Shown here piece by piece: positions 19,953-28,311 of a stretch of DNA of 64,000 bases; position 1 is the first letter of the stretch; each line of letters opens with the position of its first letter. The stretch spans positions 1,240,001 to 1,304,000 of the forward strand of contig NZ_LT629766.1 of NCBI RefSeq assembly GCF_900105315.1. Reading direction: 5' to 3'. Origin of the DNA: Brevibacterium siliguriense. GTDB taxonomy: Bacteria > Actinomycetota > Actinomycetes > Actinomycetales > Brevibacteriaceae. The position numbers and the translations under genes were made by a program. Below the pieces are notes generated by a model. It saw only the letters and a list, made by a program, of their open reading frames with translations. It did no database searches and had not been told where the DNA came from.

Positions 19953-20720
19953 TCAGCCCCAGGGGTTGTCGCGGTGGTAGCGGCGCTGCCTCCGGCGACG
20001 GTTCCTCTCATCCCGGCGTGAGGTCTGGCCGGGGGAGTACGGCGGGTGGGACGGAGGCGGCGGCTGCAGTCCGGTGCCGAAGTCGGCTTCGTAATCTCGC
20101 TCGGGAGCTTCGCCCTGTTCGAGCTGTCGCTTGGCCTCGGCATCGCCGAGGTGCGCCCTGGCTCGCCGCGTGAGCTCCTTCTTCCGATTGCGGATGATCT
20201 CATCCTTGTGTGCGATGCGCCCCAAGCCGCCGAACAGCATGGGGATGATGACGAAGATCGGCCAGAAGAAGATGAACTGGCCGGAAGCGATCGACGAGAT
20301 CGCCCAGATCGCCAGCACGATCCCGACCGGGCCCGCGACGGCGCCGAGCAGCGACCGGCGCACCCGATCCCGGTAGTACTTCTGCGCCGCGGCATCGATC
20401 TGCTCCGGCGTGATCGGCACCCGGTCGTCATCGAGTCGGGCCAGAGCCTGCGCCCGCTCCGCCTCATCGAGCTGTCTGGGTTCGGTCTCGGCGGGATCAG
20501 TGAGGACGAGGTCCTCGATCAGCGCTGGGACTTCACCGAGCAATTTGACCTTCGCAGCCGCCTCGGTGCGTTCATCGAACTCCGTCACGTCGAGCTGACC
20601 GAGAGCATACCCTTCCGAGAGGACATCACTGACGACCGCGCGATCGGCATCAGTGGCCCGGACCTGTCCAAACGATCGCGGATCTGCGCTGAAACGCGAC
20701 CAGACGGGACTGCCATTCAT
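19953..20720 (-). CDS. DUF1707 domain membrane protein
   Basis: A 255-residue protein. Residues 20-65 hold the SHOCT-like DUF1707 motif V-R-A-T-D-A-D-R ... V-L-S-E-G-Y-A-L-G-Q-L-D-V-T-E-F-D-E-R. Two hydrophobic segments follow at about 125-170, then a charged helix and a Pro/Arg-rich tail. DUF1707 proteins are frequent in actinomycetes and their function is unclear. TAGAGT ends 7 nt before the ATG on the minus strand, a leaderless-type start. The TauE/SafE gene diverges from it, with only 76 bp between the two start codons. Confidence 0.8.
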   Translation of the reverse strand: MNGSPVWSRFSADPRSFGQVRATDADRAVVSDVLSEGYALGQLDVTEFDERTEAAAKVKLLGEVPALIEDLVLTDPAETEPRQLDEAERAQALARLDDDRVPITPEQIDAAAQKYYRDRVRRSLLGAVAGPVGIVLAIWAISSIASGQFIFFWPIFVIIPMLFGGLGRIAHKDEIIRNRKKELTRRARAHLGDAEAKRQLEQGEAPERDYEADFGTGLQPPPPSHPPYSPGQTSRRDERNRRRRQRRYHRDNPWG

Positions 20721-20796
20721 GGTGAATACTCTAACCCCGCGCTCGGCGGCGAGACTGAGGGCCAGCCGGGAATCGGGCTGGACTAGACTCGACCAT

Positions 20797-21546
20797 GTGG
20801 AACCCGTCGTCGTGCTCATCCTCTTCGCAGTGTTCCTCGGTGCATTGTCCCAACGCGTCACCGGGATGGGATTCGGCCTGGTCAGCGGCCCATTCCTCGT
20901 CCTCCTCCTCGACCCGTTCAGCGGAGTAATCCTCGTCAACATCTGCGGAATCATCGCATCATTCTCCGTCTTCGTCCGCACCTTCGCCGAGGTGGAATGG
21001 CCGCCTTTCCGACACCTTGCCTTGGGCGCGGTGATCGGCACGGTCCCCGGCGCACTGCTCTCATCCTCGATGCCCACTCCTCCGCTGCAGATCCTCATCG
21101 GCGCACTCATCGTCGTCTCCCTCATCAGCTCGCTGACCTTGGGGAAGCTGGGGCGGTCGATTCCCGCGAACTTCGGCACACGGCTGACTGCCGGACTCTT
21201 CTCCGGTGCGATGTCGGCCGCTGCCGGAGCCGGGGGACCGGCCGTCAGCGCCTATGCCGTCCTGACGACCTGGGAACAGCGGTCGTTCGCCGCCACTCTC
21301 CAGCCGTTCCTCGTCGTCGGGACCGCCTCGGCGGTGGTGATGAAGGTGATCATCGACGGAGGAGCGTGGCCGCAGCTGGAGATCGGAGTCTGGATCGGAC
21401 TCGGTCTCGTCCTCGTGGGCGGTTTGGTCGGCGGCGATCGGCTCGCGCGTCATATCGACGTGGCCATCGCGCGGATCGGGATGCTCGTGCTCGCATTCGG
21501 AGGCGGCATCGCGGCCTTGGTGAAGGGCCTCCTGGGGCTCGTCTGA
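20797..21546 (+). CDS. Sulfite exporter TauE/SafE family permease
   Basis: A 249-residue protein with about eight hydrophobic segments and the family pattern G-x-x-x-Q-R-V-T-G-M-G-F-G-L-V-S-G-P near the N terminus and F-S-G-A-M-S-A-A-A-G-A-G-G-P in the middle. Members move organic or inorganic anions such as sulfite, sulfoacetate or toluate; the substrate here is open. The start is GTG: TAGACT (20784-20789) ends 7 nt before it, and an ATG two bases earlier is out of frame. Confidence 0.85.
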   Translation: MEPVVVLILFAVFLGALSQRVTGMGFGLVSGPFLVLLLDPFSGVILVNICGIIASFSVFVRTFAEVEWPPFRHLALGAVIGTVPGALLSSSMPTPPLQILIGALIVVSLISSLTLGKLGRSIPANFGTRLTAGLFSGAMSAAAGAGGPAVSAYAVLTTWEQRSFAATLQPFLVVGTASAVVMKVIIDGGAWPQLEIGVWIGLGLVLVGGLVGGDRLARHIDVAIARIGMLVLAFGGGIAALVKGLLGLV

Positions 21547-21704
21547 GGTGGTCGACCGACGGCCGAGCGACAGGTGTCGCATGACCCGAGCGGACCGGTC
21601 ATCGGCGGCAGGGGACTGAGCGGATGTGGGGCACAGGCTCAGACGCCTGTCAGTTTCATCGGGCATACTGTTCGAGGACAAAGCTAGCCTGGGAGGCATG
21701 GATC

Positions 21705-22514
21705 GTGACTGAAGTATTTCTGTTGCTGCTCGTTGTTCTCGGGGCCGTTTTCTTCATCGGTCACCGCAGGGAGAAGCAGCGGCAGCGGGAATTGCACGCC
21801 GCCGAACTTCAGCAGGTGAAGAAGACCGCTGAAGAGGACGTCACCTCATTCGGTGAAGAAGTCGCCGAACTCGACGTCATCACAGCGGGAGTCGACCTCG
21901 ATACGGGCGGAGCGCAGGACTACAAGCAGGCGCTCGACTCGTACGACATTGCCAAGGAGACACTCGAGAAGGTCTCTGAACCCGCTGACATCCGCCACGT
22001 CACCGAGGCACTCGAAGACGGCCGCTATGCCGCCAAGTGTGTTCGCGCCCGGGTCGAAGGCAAACCCCTGCCGGTGCGTCGTCCGCCCTGCTTCTTCAAC
22101 CCTCAGCACGGTCCCTCGGTCGAAGACATCGACTGGGCCCCGGCCGGAGGTCAGCTGCGACCCGTGCCGGTATGCGCCGCCGACGCCGAGCGCGTCGCAG
22201 TCGGTGCCGATCCGCTGGTGCGCAAGGTCGTCACGGGTGACGGACACACTCGCCGCGCCTACTGGGAGGCCGGACCGGCCTACACCGAGTACAACCGCGG
22301 CTACTTCAACTCCTACGCAGGTTCCGGCCTGCTGCCCGGCGTCCTCATGGGTGCCATGATGTTCGGCGGTATGGGCGGCGGCTGGGACGGCGCCTACGGA
22401 GGCGACATGGGCGATGCCGGTGGAGATATCGGCGGCGGTGACGGCGGTGGCTTCTTCGGAGGCGACGGCGGTGACGGCGGCGGACTGTTCGACGGATTCG
22501 GAGACATATTCTGA
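21705..22514 (+). CDS. Membrane-anchored protein with glycine-rich tail
   Basis: Not recognised as a named family. The 269-residue protein has one N-terminal transmembrane helix (about 4-18), a charged coiled-coil-like segment (20-45), a central region with C-V-R-A-R-V-E-G-K-P-L-P-V-R-R-P-P-C-F-F-N-P-Q-H that looks like a small folded domain, and a tail of about 60 residues made of Gly, Asp and Phe. The GTG start has GGGAGG 8 nt before it. A four-codon frame (ATG GAT CGT GAC TGA at 21698) overlaps the start. The stop shares a base with the ATG of the S4 gene, so the two are coupled. Confidence 0.7.
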   Translation: MTEVFLLLLVVLGAVFFIGHRREKQRQRELHAAELQQVKKTAEEDVTSFGEEVAELDVITAGVDLDTGGAQDYKQALDSYDIAKETLEKVSEPADIRHVTEALEDGRYAAKCVRARVEGKPLPVRRPPCFFNPQHGPSVEDIDWAPAGGQLRPVPVCAADAERVAVGADPLVRKVVTGDGHTRRAYWEAGPAYTEYNRGYFNSYAGSGLLPGVLMGAMMFGGMGGGWDGAYGGDMGDAGGDIGGGDGGGFFGGDGGDGGGLFDGFGDIF

Positions 22515-22732
22515 TGGACACGATCGAGATCCGCGGCGAGTCGATCAGGCTCGGTCAGCTGCTCAAACTCCACGGAATCGCCGAACACGGTGCCATGGCC
22601 AAGGACATGATCGCCGACGGTGAGGTCAGCGTCAACGGCGAGGTCGAGACCCGTCGCGGTGCCACGATCCGTCCCGGCGACCGCATCGAAGCCCTCGGCG
22701 AAGTCATCGAGGTGACCAGCGAGGTAGGTTGA
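22514..22732 (+). CDS. S4-domain RNA-binding protein
   Basis: A 72-residue protein that is almost only an S4 RNA-binding domain: I-R-L-G-Q-L-L-K-L-H-G-I-A ... A-K-D-M-I-A-D-G-E-V-S-V-N-G-E-V-E-T-R-R-G-A-T-I-R-P-G-D. Small S4 proteins of the YbcJ/YaaA type bind structured RNA, often rRNA or tRNA. It starts on the last base of the preceding stop codon (TGATG). A terminator hairpin follows. Confidence 0.88.
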   Translation: MDTIEIRGESIRLGQLLKLHGIAEHGAMAKDMIADGEVSVNGEVETRRGATIRPGDRIEALGEVIEVTSEVG

Positions 22733-22751
22733 CAGCTTCAGATATAGGTGG

Positions 22752-22790
22752 AGGGCGTCCCCGCGGGGACGCCCCCACTTGTCTTTCCGA
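22752..22790 (+). terminator. Terminator after the S4 gene
   Basis: A self-complementary GC-rich stem GGGCGTCCCC-GCGGGGACGCCC (22753-22774) is followed by a short T-containing tail (CTTGTCTTTCC). It lies 20 bp after the stop. Confidence 0.75.
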
Positions 22791-22819
22791 ATCAGAACCA
22801 GCCTTCTGACCGGGAATGC

Positions 22820-23419
22820 TTACTGCAGCTCGGGAGCACCCGGGGTGTCGTTCATACCCGGGGCGTCCCACAGCGCCGACCAGTTCGACGTGTCCTCTTC
22901 GAACGGCAGCTCGCCGGAGAGGATGCCCTTGACCTGGATCTCGAGTGGGTTGTCGCGCTGCTTCGGTCCCAACTGCACGAACGGGTAGAAGGTGCCGCGC
23001 TTGTACTGGTAGACCAACGCCATCCGACGCCCATCGGGGTGGACGAAGTACACGGTCGTGCACAGCAACATGGTGTCGAAACCCTGATTGACCAGCGCAG
23101 AGTTCACGGCGTGGATGTTCGTGACGAGGTTGACCACCTCGGCGTTGTCATCGGACACGACCTGCCACGTGAACCCGAAACCGTCGTTCTCCTGCCTCAC
23201 CGAGGCTGCCGGATCGGATCCGATGAGAGCGACGCTTTCGGACTCGGCGGACTGGAAGGCAGCCCCCTCGACCTGACGGAACGCGACGGCTCCGGCCCCG
23301 GTTGGGGTGAAGCCGGTCGCGGCCTGCAGCGTCAGTGCCGCAGGGGGCAGGGCGAAGAGGTCGTCGAGGTTGGCCCGTTTCGGTTTGGACCGGCCGAGCA
23401 GTGCGTCGAAGAATCCCAT
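22820..23419 (-). CDS. pspAB: PspA-associated protein PspAB
   Basis: A 199-residue protein whose start, M-G-F-F-D-A-L-L-G-R-S-K-P-x-R-A-N-L-D-D-L-F-A-L-P, is characteristic of actinobacterial PspAB proteins. The rest is a mixed alpha/beta fold with D-D-N-A-E-V-V-N-L-V and F-V-H-P-D-G-R-R-M-A-L-V-Y-Q-Y-K-R-G-T-F-Y-P-F near the end. It is the last gene of the pspA-pspAA-htpX-pspAB series and is thought to take part in the phage-shock response at the membrane; biochemical role unknown. Confidence 0.85.
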   Translation of the reverse strand: MGFFDALLGRSKPKRANLDDLFALPPAALTLQAATGFTPTGAGAVAFRQVEGAAFQSAESESVALIGSDPAASVRQENDGFGFTWQVVSDDNAEVVNLVTNIHAVNSALVNQGFDTMLLCTTVYFVHPDGRRMALVYQYKRGTFYPFVQLGPKQRDNPLEIQVKGILSGELPFEEDTSNWSALWDAPGMNDTPGAPELQ

Positions 23420-23466
23420 GGAGCTCCTAATTCGGTGGTGCGCAGTTCAACGGTGAGGGCGGATGC

Positions 23467-24378
23467 TCATTCGGGGCGGGAGAGCTGAGCGGAGATCTTC
23501 GCCAGCTGGTCCAGGCGCTTCTCGAGCGAGGGGTGGGTGGAGAAGAGCTGGCCGAGGGCGGCCTTTCCGCTGATGGCGGGGATGAGGGCCAGATGGTTCG
23601 CCGAGGCGGACGACCGCAGATCCTTCTCCGGGATCTTGGCCATGTCACCGCTGAGCTTCGTCAGCGCCGATGCCAGGGTCGACGGTGCACCGGTGAGGAT
23701 GGCTGCGGCACGGTCGGCGGCCAGCTCACGATACCGGGAGAGAGCGCGGATGAGGACGAACGAGAGCCCGTAGACGACAGCTCCGACGAGGATGAACAGC
23801 AGCTGGATCGGGATGCCGTTGTTATTGTTGTTCGACCGTCCGAAGCTCATGTAGTACCCGGCGCGCATCATCAGTGCTGCGACGACTCCGGTGACGCCGG
23901 CGACGGTCATCACGGTCACGTCGCGGTGGGCGACGTGGGACAGCTCGTGGGCGAGCACGACTTCGACCTCATCACGGTCGAGCTTCTCGAGCAGACCACG
24001 GGTCACGCACACCACCGAGCGTTCGGGGGAGCGGCCAGTGGCGAAGGCATTGGGGATCGGGGAGTTCGAGACCGCCACACGGGGTTTCGTCGAATCGGCC
24101 AGCTGGCAGAGACGGTCGACGATCGTGTGCAGCTCTGGAGCCTCCTCGGGGGAGACCTCCCTGCCGCCCATGGCTCGCATGGCGATCTTGTCGGAGAAGT
24201 ACCACTGGAAGAAGAACGCGCCGGCGCTGATGAGGACGGCGATGATGACGCCGGGAATGCTCTGCCCGACGATCCACCAGATCGCGAGGATGAGCACGAC
24301 ATAGATGAGGCCGTTGAGGAAGATCGTCCATCCCATCCGCATGGTCAGTCCGTTGTCTTTGACGAAGCGATTCTTCAT
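23467..24378 (-). CDS. htpX: HtpX-like M48 membrane metalloprotease
   Basis: A 303-residue zinc protease in the membrane that degrades damaged membrane proteins. Four hydrophobic segments are visible (two at 15-62, two around 155-210); zinc motif H144-E-L-S-H148 with the following V-A-H-R-D, and the third ligand Glu in Y-R-E-L-A-A-D-R-A-A. Start chosen at M-K-N-R-F because AGAGGAA lies before it. It sits inside the psp operon, 79 bp after pspAA, which fits a role in envelope stress. Confidence 0.93.
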   Translation of the reverse strand: MKNRFVKDNGLTMRMGWTIFLNGLIYVVLILAIWWIVGQSIPGVIIAVLISAGAFFFQWYFSDKIAMRAMGGREVSPEEAPELHTIVDRLCQLADSTKPRVAVSNSPIPNAFATGRSPERSVVCVTRGLLEKLDRDEVEVVLAHELSHVAHRDVTVMTVAGVTGVVAALMMRAGYYMSFGRSNNNNNGIPIQLLFILVGAVVYGLSFVLIRALSRYRELAADRAAAILTGAPSTLASALTKLSGDMAKIPEKDLRSSASANHLALIPAISGKAALGQLFSTHPSLEKRLDQLAKISAQLSRPE

Positions 24379-24457
24379 CGTGGTTCCTCTCTGGCAGTGG
24401 CAGAACCGGCCCACCGTCGAAGACAATGGGCCGGGTGCATTTCGGTGCTCTGTGGTT

Positions 24458-24742
24458 TCAGGCCGGGTCCGGGATGAAACCCTCGCCGGTGAGCAGTTCG
24501 GCGATTTCGGTCAAGGTGGCGTCGACGAAGGGGATGACGACATCGGAGGATCCGAGGTAGTCATCGGCGACAGGCTGACCGTTGGCCGTGACGTAGTCGT
24601 GGAGGGCGCTCAACGCGGTGCGGGCGGCTTCCTCATTGCCGGCGTTGACGGCGTCCTCGACTTGGTTGTCGTACTTCTGCAGCAGGTTCTGGTCGACGTT
24701 CTCGACGTCGAACTGTCCCTCGCCCATGATGCGGATGATCAT
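24458..24742 (-). CDS. pspAA: PspA-associated protein PspAA
   Basis: A 94-residue acidic protein with the family opening M-I-I-R-I-M-G-E-G-Q-F-D-V and the typical L-N/Q-x-Y-D-N-x-V-E-D-A-V segment, ending in L-L-T-G-E-G-F-I-P-D-P. PspAA is encoded directly after pspA in many actinomycetes and probably modulates it. The ATG overlaps the pspA stop (ATGA). Confidence 0.9.
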   Translation of the reverse strand: MIIRIMGEGQFDVENVDQNLLQKYDNQVEDAVNAGNEEAARTALSALHDYVTANGQPVADDYLGSSDVVIPFVDATLTEIAELLTGEGFIPDPA

Positions 24743-25488
24743 TGCTTGTCCTCACCCTCGAGAGACTTCTGGTCCTGCTTCTCGGAGCCGGCAGGCAGGG
24801 ACTCACGCATGCGCTGGAGTTCCATCTCCACGTCGTTCTCGCTGGAGAGGGAGTCGAGCTGGGCGGTGATGTCGTCCTTCTGGGTTCCCGTGACGTCGTC
24901 GAGGGCACCGGAAGCGAGGAGCTCATCGACGGCACCGGCACGGGCCTGCAGCGACGCGGTCTTGTCCTCGGCGCGCTGGACGGCGAGTCCGACGTCGCCG
25001 AGCTCTTCCGAGATGCCCGAGAACGCTTCGCCGATCTTCGTCTGTGCATCGGCGGCGTTGTACGTGGCCTTGAGGGTCTCCTTCTTCGTGCGGAAGGCGT
25101 CGACCTTGGCCTGCAGGCGCTGCGAGGCGAGAGTGAGCTTCTGCTCCTCACCCTGCAGTCCCTCGTGCTGGGTCTGCAGATCGGTGATCTGCTGGGTCAG
25201 CCCGGACTTGCGGGTGAGAGCTTCGCGGGCGAGGTCCTCGCGACCGATCTGCATGGCCTTCTCGGCCTGACCGGAAAGCTTGTTCTGCTGCTGTTCGAGC
25301 TGGTTGATCTGCAGCTCGAGGCGCTTGCGGCTGGTGGCGACATCGGCAACACCTCGGCGAACCTTCTGCAGCAGCTCCAACTGCTTCTGGTACGAATAGT
25401 CAAGGGTTTCGTTGGGGTTCTCGGCCTTGTCCAGAGCTTTGTTGGCCTTGGCACCGAAGATCGTCGCGATCCGTTGGAAGATACTCAT
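24739..25488 (-). CDS. pspA: Phage shock protein A (PspA/IM30 family)
   Basis: A 249-residue, nearly all-helical ESCRT-III-like protein that coats and stabilises stressed membrane. It begins M-S-I-F-Q-R-I-A-T-I-F-G-A-K-A-N-K-A-L-D-K-A-E-N-P, the amphipathic helix and N-x-x-E-x-P motif of the family, and continues as long coiled coils rich in Gln, Glu and Lys up to about residue 235. The short start at M-S-I-F is set by homology; an upstream ATG adds an unrelated 26 residues. First gene of the four-gene psp series. Confidence 0.95.
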   Translation of the reverse strand: MSIFQRIATIFGAKANKALDKAENPNETLDYSYQKQLELLQKVRRGVADVATSRKRLELQINQLEQQQNKLSGQAEKAMQIGREDLAREALTRKSGLTQQITDLQTQHEGLQGEEQKLTLASQRLQAKVDAFRTKKETLKATYNAADAQTKIGEAFSGISEELGDVGLAVQRAEDKTASLQARAGAVDELLASGALDDVTGTQKDDITAQLDSLSSENDVEMELQRMRESLPAGSEKQDQKSLEGEDKQ

Positions 25489-25666
25489 CCGTAGTCGACT
25501 CCTGCATTGGTTTGACCCGACGCTGCCAACCCGATCCACTCCGATCCGGAGATTCTTGGCCAACACCGCCGCGAACTATCGCTCTCAAGTCTACTGAGAA
25601 AGGCTGATAGTTTGCCAGACGCCGACTACGAGAACAAACAGATCGCGGCGGTGGAATCCAACCGGC

Positions 25667-25954
25667 TCAGGGCGCGAAGAGACGCGAGTTCGCCGCCTCG
25701 ACTTCAGAGTACTGCCGGGCAGCCGTGTGGAGCGCACCATGGACGGAGTCGAGCGATTCCATGAGCTGCTTCTGCGCACGCTCCCACTGATTGACCACGG
25801 CCTGGAAGTTCTGTGCCGCACTGCCGCGCCAACATTCCTGAAGGGCGAGCAGATTGCGCATCATCGTGTCGGATTCGGCCACGAGGTTGCGGGAGGTGTT
25901 CGCGGCGGCGGTGGCGGCAGACTGGACGCGCTCGGCGTCGACTTCGAAACTCAT
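25667..25954 (-). CDS. WXG100 family (ESAT-6-like) protein
   Basis: A 95-residue helical hairpin protein with the W-R-G turn (C-W-R-G-S-A-A-Q-N-F) at mid length and the V-x-x-x-W-E-R-x-Q helix after it. WXG100 proteins are small substrates of type VII secretion or dimeric partners in it. No EssC/EccC or other secretion gene lies nearby, so it is an orphan here. GAGGAG sits 5 nt before the second of two adjacent ATG codons, which is taken as start. It lies between pspA and the HtrA protease gene on the same strand. Confidence 0.88.
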   Translation of the reverse strand: MSFEVDAERVQSAATAAANTSRNLVAESDTMMRNLLALQECWRGSAAQNFQAVVNQWERAQKQLMESLDSVHGALHTAARQYSEVEAANSRLFAP

Positions 25955-26169
25955 CATCACTCCTCTTGAACAGAGACGTTCCGCCACGGTCGGGCGAGAC
26001 GACTTCAGTGTCGACGGCGTGCGGAGAAGAGTGGAAGAGCACGGAAAGAGGGTGTGGACAGCGTTCGGCTGTCCACACCCTCCAGGCGGCCGAGTCGCGG
26101 CGGCGTCCCCAAGCTCTGACGCTTGAGTGCATTGACTCGTGATTGCACTGACTCGCGTGAGTCGCGGGA

Positions 26170-28311
26170 TCACTGCAGGACGAGCGTGACGTCGAGCTTC
26201 TGTTCCTTTCCGCCGCGGACGACTGTGACCTCGACCGGAGTGTTCACCGGCTGAGCGCGGACGAGGGCGCGCAGGGCGATGGCGCTGTTGACCTTCGTCC
26301 CGGCCACCTCGGTGATGTCGTCTCCGTCCTTGATTCCCGCCTTGGCCGCAGGGGATCCACTGGCCACGGACTGCACCTTGGCGCTGCCACGGCTGATCCC
26401 TCCGCTGTTGACGTGCCCGTCGGTGAGCGTGATGCCCAGGAACGGATGCTGAGCTTTGCCGGAGGAGATCAGTTGGTCGGCGACCATCACAGCCTGGTTC
26501 GCGGGGATCGCGAAGCCGATGCCGATCGATCCGGACTGTCCTCCCTCGCCCTGACTCAGCGAGGCCGCCGCCGAGTTCACGCCGATGAACTCGCCATCAC
26601 CATTGACCAGCGGACCACCCGAGTTGCCGGGGTTGATCGCCGCATCCGTCTGGATAGCGTTCGTGATCGTCATCTCCTTCTCCTGCGAGGAAGCATCCTC
26701 GCCGATATTCTCCGTCGACACTGGGCGGTCGAGCGCGGAGACGATGCCGGTGGTCACGGTGTTGGCCAGGCCGAGCGGATTGCCCAGTGCCATCACCGGA
26801 TCACCTACGGTCAGCTTCTTCGAATCACCGATGACCAGCGGTTTCACACCGTCGGGCACCTGGTCGAGCTTGATGACGGCGATATCGGTCGAAGGGTCCC
26901 GGCCGACGATCTTCGCCTCTGTCGTCTCACCGTTCTTCATGGTCACGGCGATCTCTCCGTCGGGAGTGTCCGCCGGAGCGACGACGTGGTTGTTCGTGAT
27001 GACGTGGCCCCGATCGTCGTAGAGCGCACCCGAGCCGAGCCCCTGGACCTGACCGCGAGTGCCGACCTGGATCGACATCACACTGTCCGAGGTCTTCTCC
27101 GCAACCTGAGTCCAGTCCGGAGTCTCGATGGTCTCCTCGGCGACCTTGCGCGGCTCGTCATGCTGCAACGCTGAAAGCGCATAGTTACCACCGAACGCGA
27201 GAGCCCCACCGAGGAGGGCAGCCACAAGTCCGATCGCGATCGTCGCGCCCCAACCGGGGCCTTTCTTCTCTCGCCGAGGCGGCTGCTGAGCTCCGTAAGG
27301 ACCGAACCCGTCCGGGCCGTATGGTCCGCCGGGACCTCCCGGTCCGGCCAGGCCGGGCTGAGAACCGACGGTTGAGAATTCCGAGGAATAGGGTCCTGCG
27401 CCGGGCGCTGCCGCATAGGGGTTGGAGCCGGTCGGCTGGCCGGGAGGGGCCTGCTGGCCCGGACCACCTGGTTGGGCGGGATCGCCTGGTCGGCCGGGAC
27501 CATTCTGCTGGTTCGGAGGGGTCGGGTAACCGGAGTCGCTCGGGGCACCGGGTCTATTCGGATTGCCGGGTCCGGCTGGATAGCCGGCGGAACCCGTCTG
27601 CTGAGGGTGCGAATCGGCGTTGTACGCACCAACACCGGCCGCCGCGGCTCCGGCACCTGCCGCAGCTCCCGCGCCGGCGGCAGACGGACCTGAGCTGTTC
27701 TGTCCGCTCTGCCCCGGATACGACGGCGAACCGCTCTGCTGGGGCTGTGCGTACGGGGGTTGTTGCTGAAGCTGATTCGGTTGGGCGTTCTGTTGACCGG
27801 ATTGCGGCTGGTTGCCGACGTTGCTCTGGTCGCTGTTGAGTCCCTGATAGCCCGGCTGGCCGCCCGGCTGATATGGAGAGGACTGCTGACCGTTCGGCTG
27901 ATACGGCGACGGCGGCTGGGACTGGCCGCGCTGCTGACCGGGTTGGCCGTCCTGTCGTCCGCCGGCTTGGTTGCCCTGCTGCCCACCGGGCTGATTGGGG
28001 GAGGGCTGCCGGGAGGGGGAAACACCTCGGTGAGGGGGATCGTCCACAGGGTTCTGTGCGCGAGTCGGCGAAACGTCGGGCCGCCGCTCGGGCGGAGCGA
28101 CGGGTGGACTGACTCGGGCCGGGCCGTTGGATTGGGAGGGGAAGGTGCGCGGAACCTCGGCACCGGAACCGCGGTAGCCTCCGGCCGACGGGCTGCGACG
28201 TCCCTCGGCGGAACTGCTGCTCTGATTCGCCGACGGGCGCGGAGTCTGCTCGTCCGCTCGGGGGCTACGGGACACCTCATCGGGATTCTGGGCGTCGTTG
28301 TTCTCGTTCAT
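26170..28311 (-). CDS. HtrA/DegP-like serine protease with PDZ domain (PepD-like)
   Basis: A 713-residue membrane-tethered protease. About 350 cytoplasmic residues rich in Pro, Gln, Gly, Ser and Asn come first, then a transmembrane helix (about 355-380), a trypsin-like domain with His in I-T-N-N-H-V-V-A (about 442), Asp in S-T-D-I-A-V-I-K-L (about 475) and Ser in N-P-G-N-S-G-G-P (about 565), and one C-terminal PDZ domain (about 620-705). The active triad is complete, so it should degrade or refold proteins outside the membrane. Its ATG overlaps the stop of the sensor kinase gene (ATGA). The order regulator-kinase-HtrA matches mprA-mprB-pepD of mycobacteria, an envelope-stress system. Confidence 0.94.
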   Translation of the reverse strand: MNENNDAQNPDEVSRSPRADEQTPRPSANQSSSSAEGRRSPSAGGYRGSGAEVPRTFPSQSNGPARVSPPVAPPERRPDVSPTRAQNPVDDPPHRGVSPSRQPSPNQPGGQQGNQAGGRQDGQPGQQRGQSQPPSPYQPNGQQSSPYQPGGQPGYQGLNSDQSNVGNQPQSGQQNAQPNQLQQQPPYAQPQQSGSPSYPGQSGQNSSGPSAAGAGAAAGAGAAAAGVGAYNADSHPQQTGSAGYPAGPGNPNRPGAPSDSGYPTPPNQQNGPGRPGDPAQPGGPGQQAPPGQPTGSNPYAAAPGAGPYSSEFSTVGSQPGLAGPGGPGGPYGPDGFGPYGAQQPPRREKKGPGWGATIAIGLVAALLGGALAFGGNYALSALQHDEPRKVAEETIETPDWTQVAEKTSDSVMSIQVGTRGQVQGLGSGALYDDRGHVITNNHVVAPADTPDGEIAVTMKNGETTEAKIVGRDPSTDIAVIKLDQVPDGVKPLVIGDSKKLTVGDPVMALGNPLGLANTVTTGIVSALDRPVSTENIGEDASSQEKEMTITNAIQTDAAINPGNSGGPLVNGDGEFIGVNSAAASLSQGEGGQSGSIGIGFAIPANQAVMVADQLISSGKAQHPFLGITLTDGHVNSGGISRGSAKVQSVASGSPAAKAGIKDGDDITEVAGTKVNSAIALRALVRAQPVNTPVEVTVVRGGKEQKLDVTLVLQ

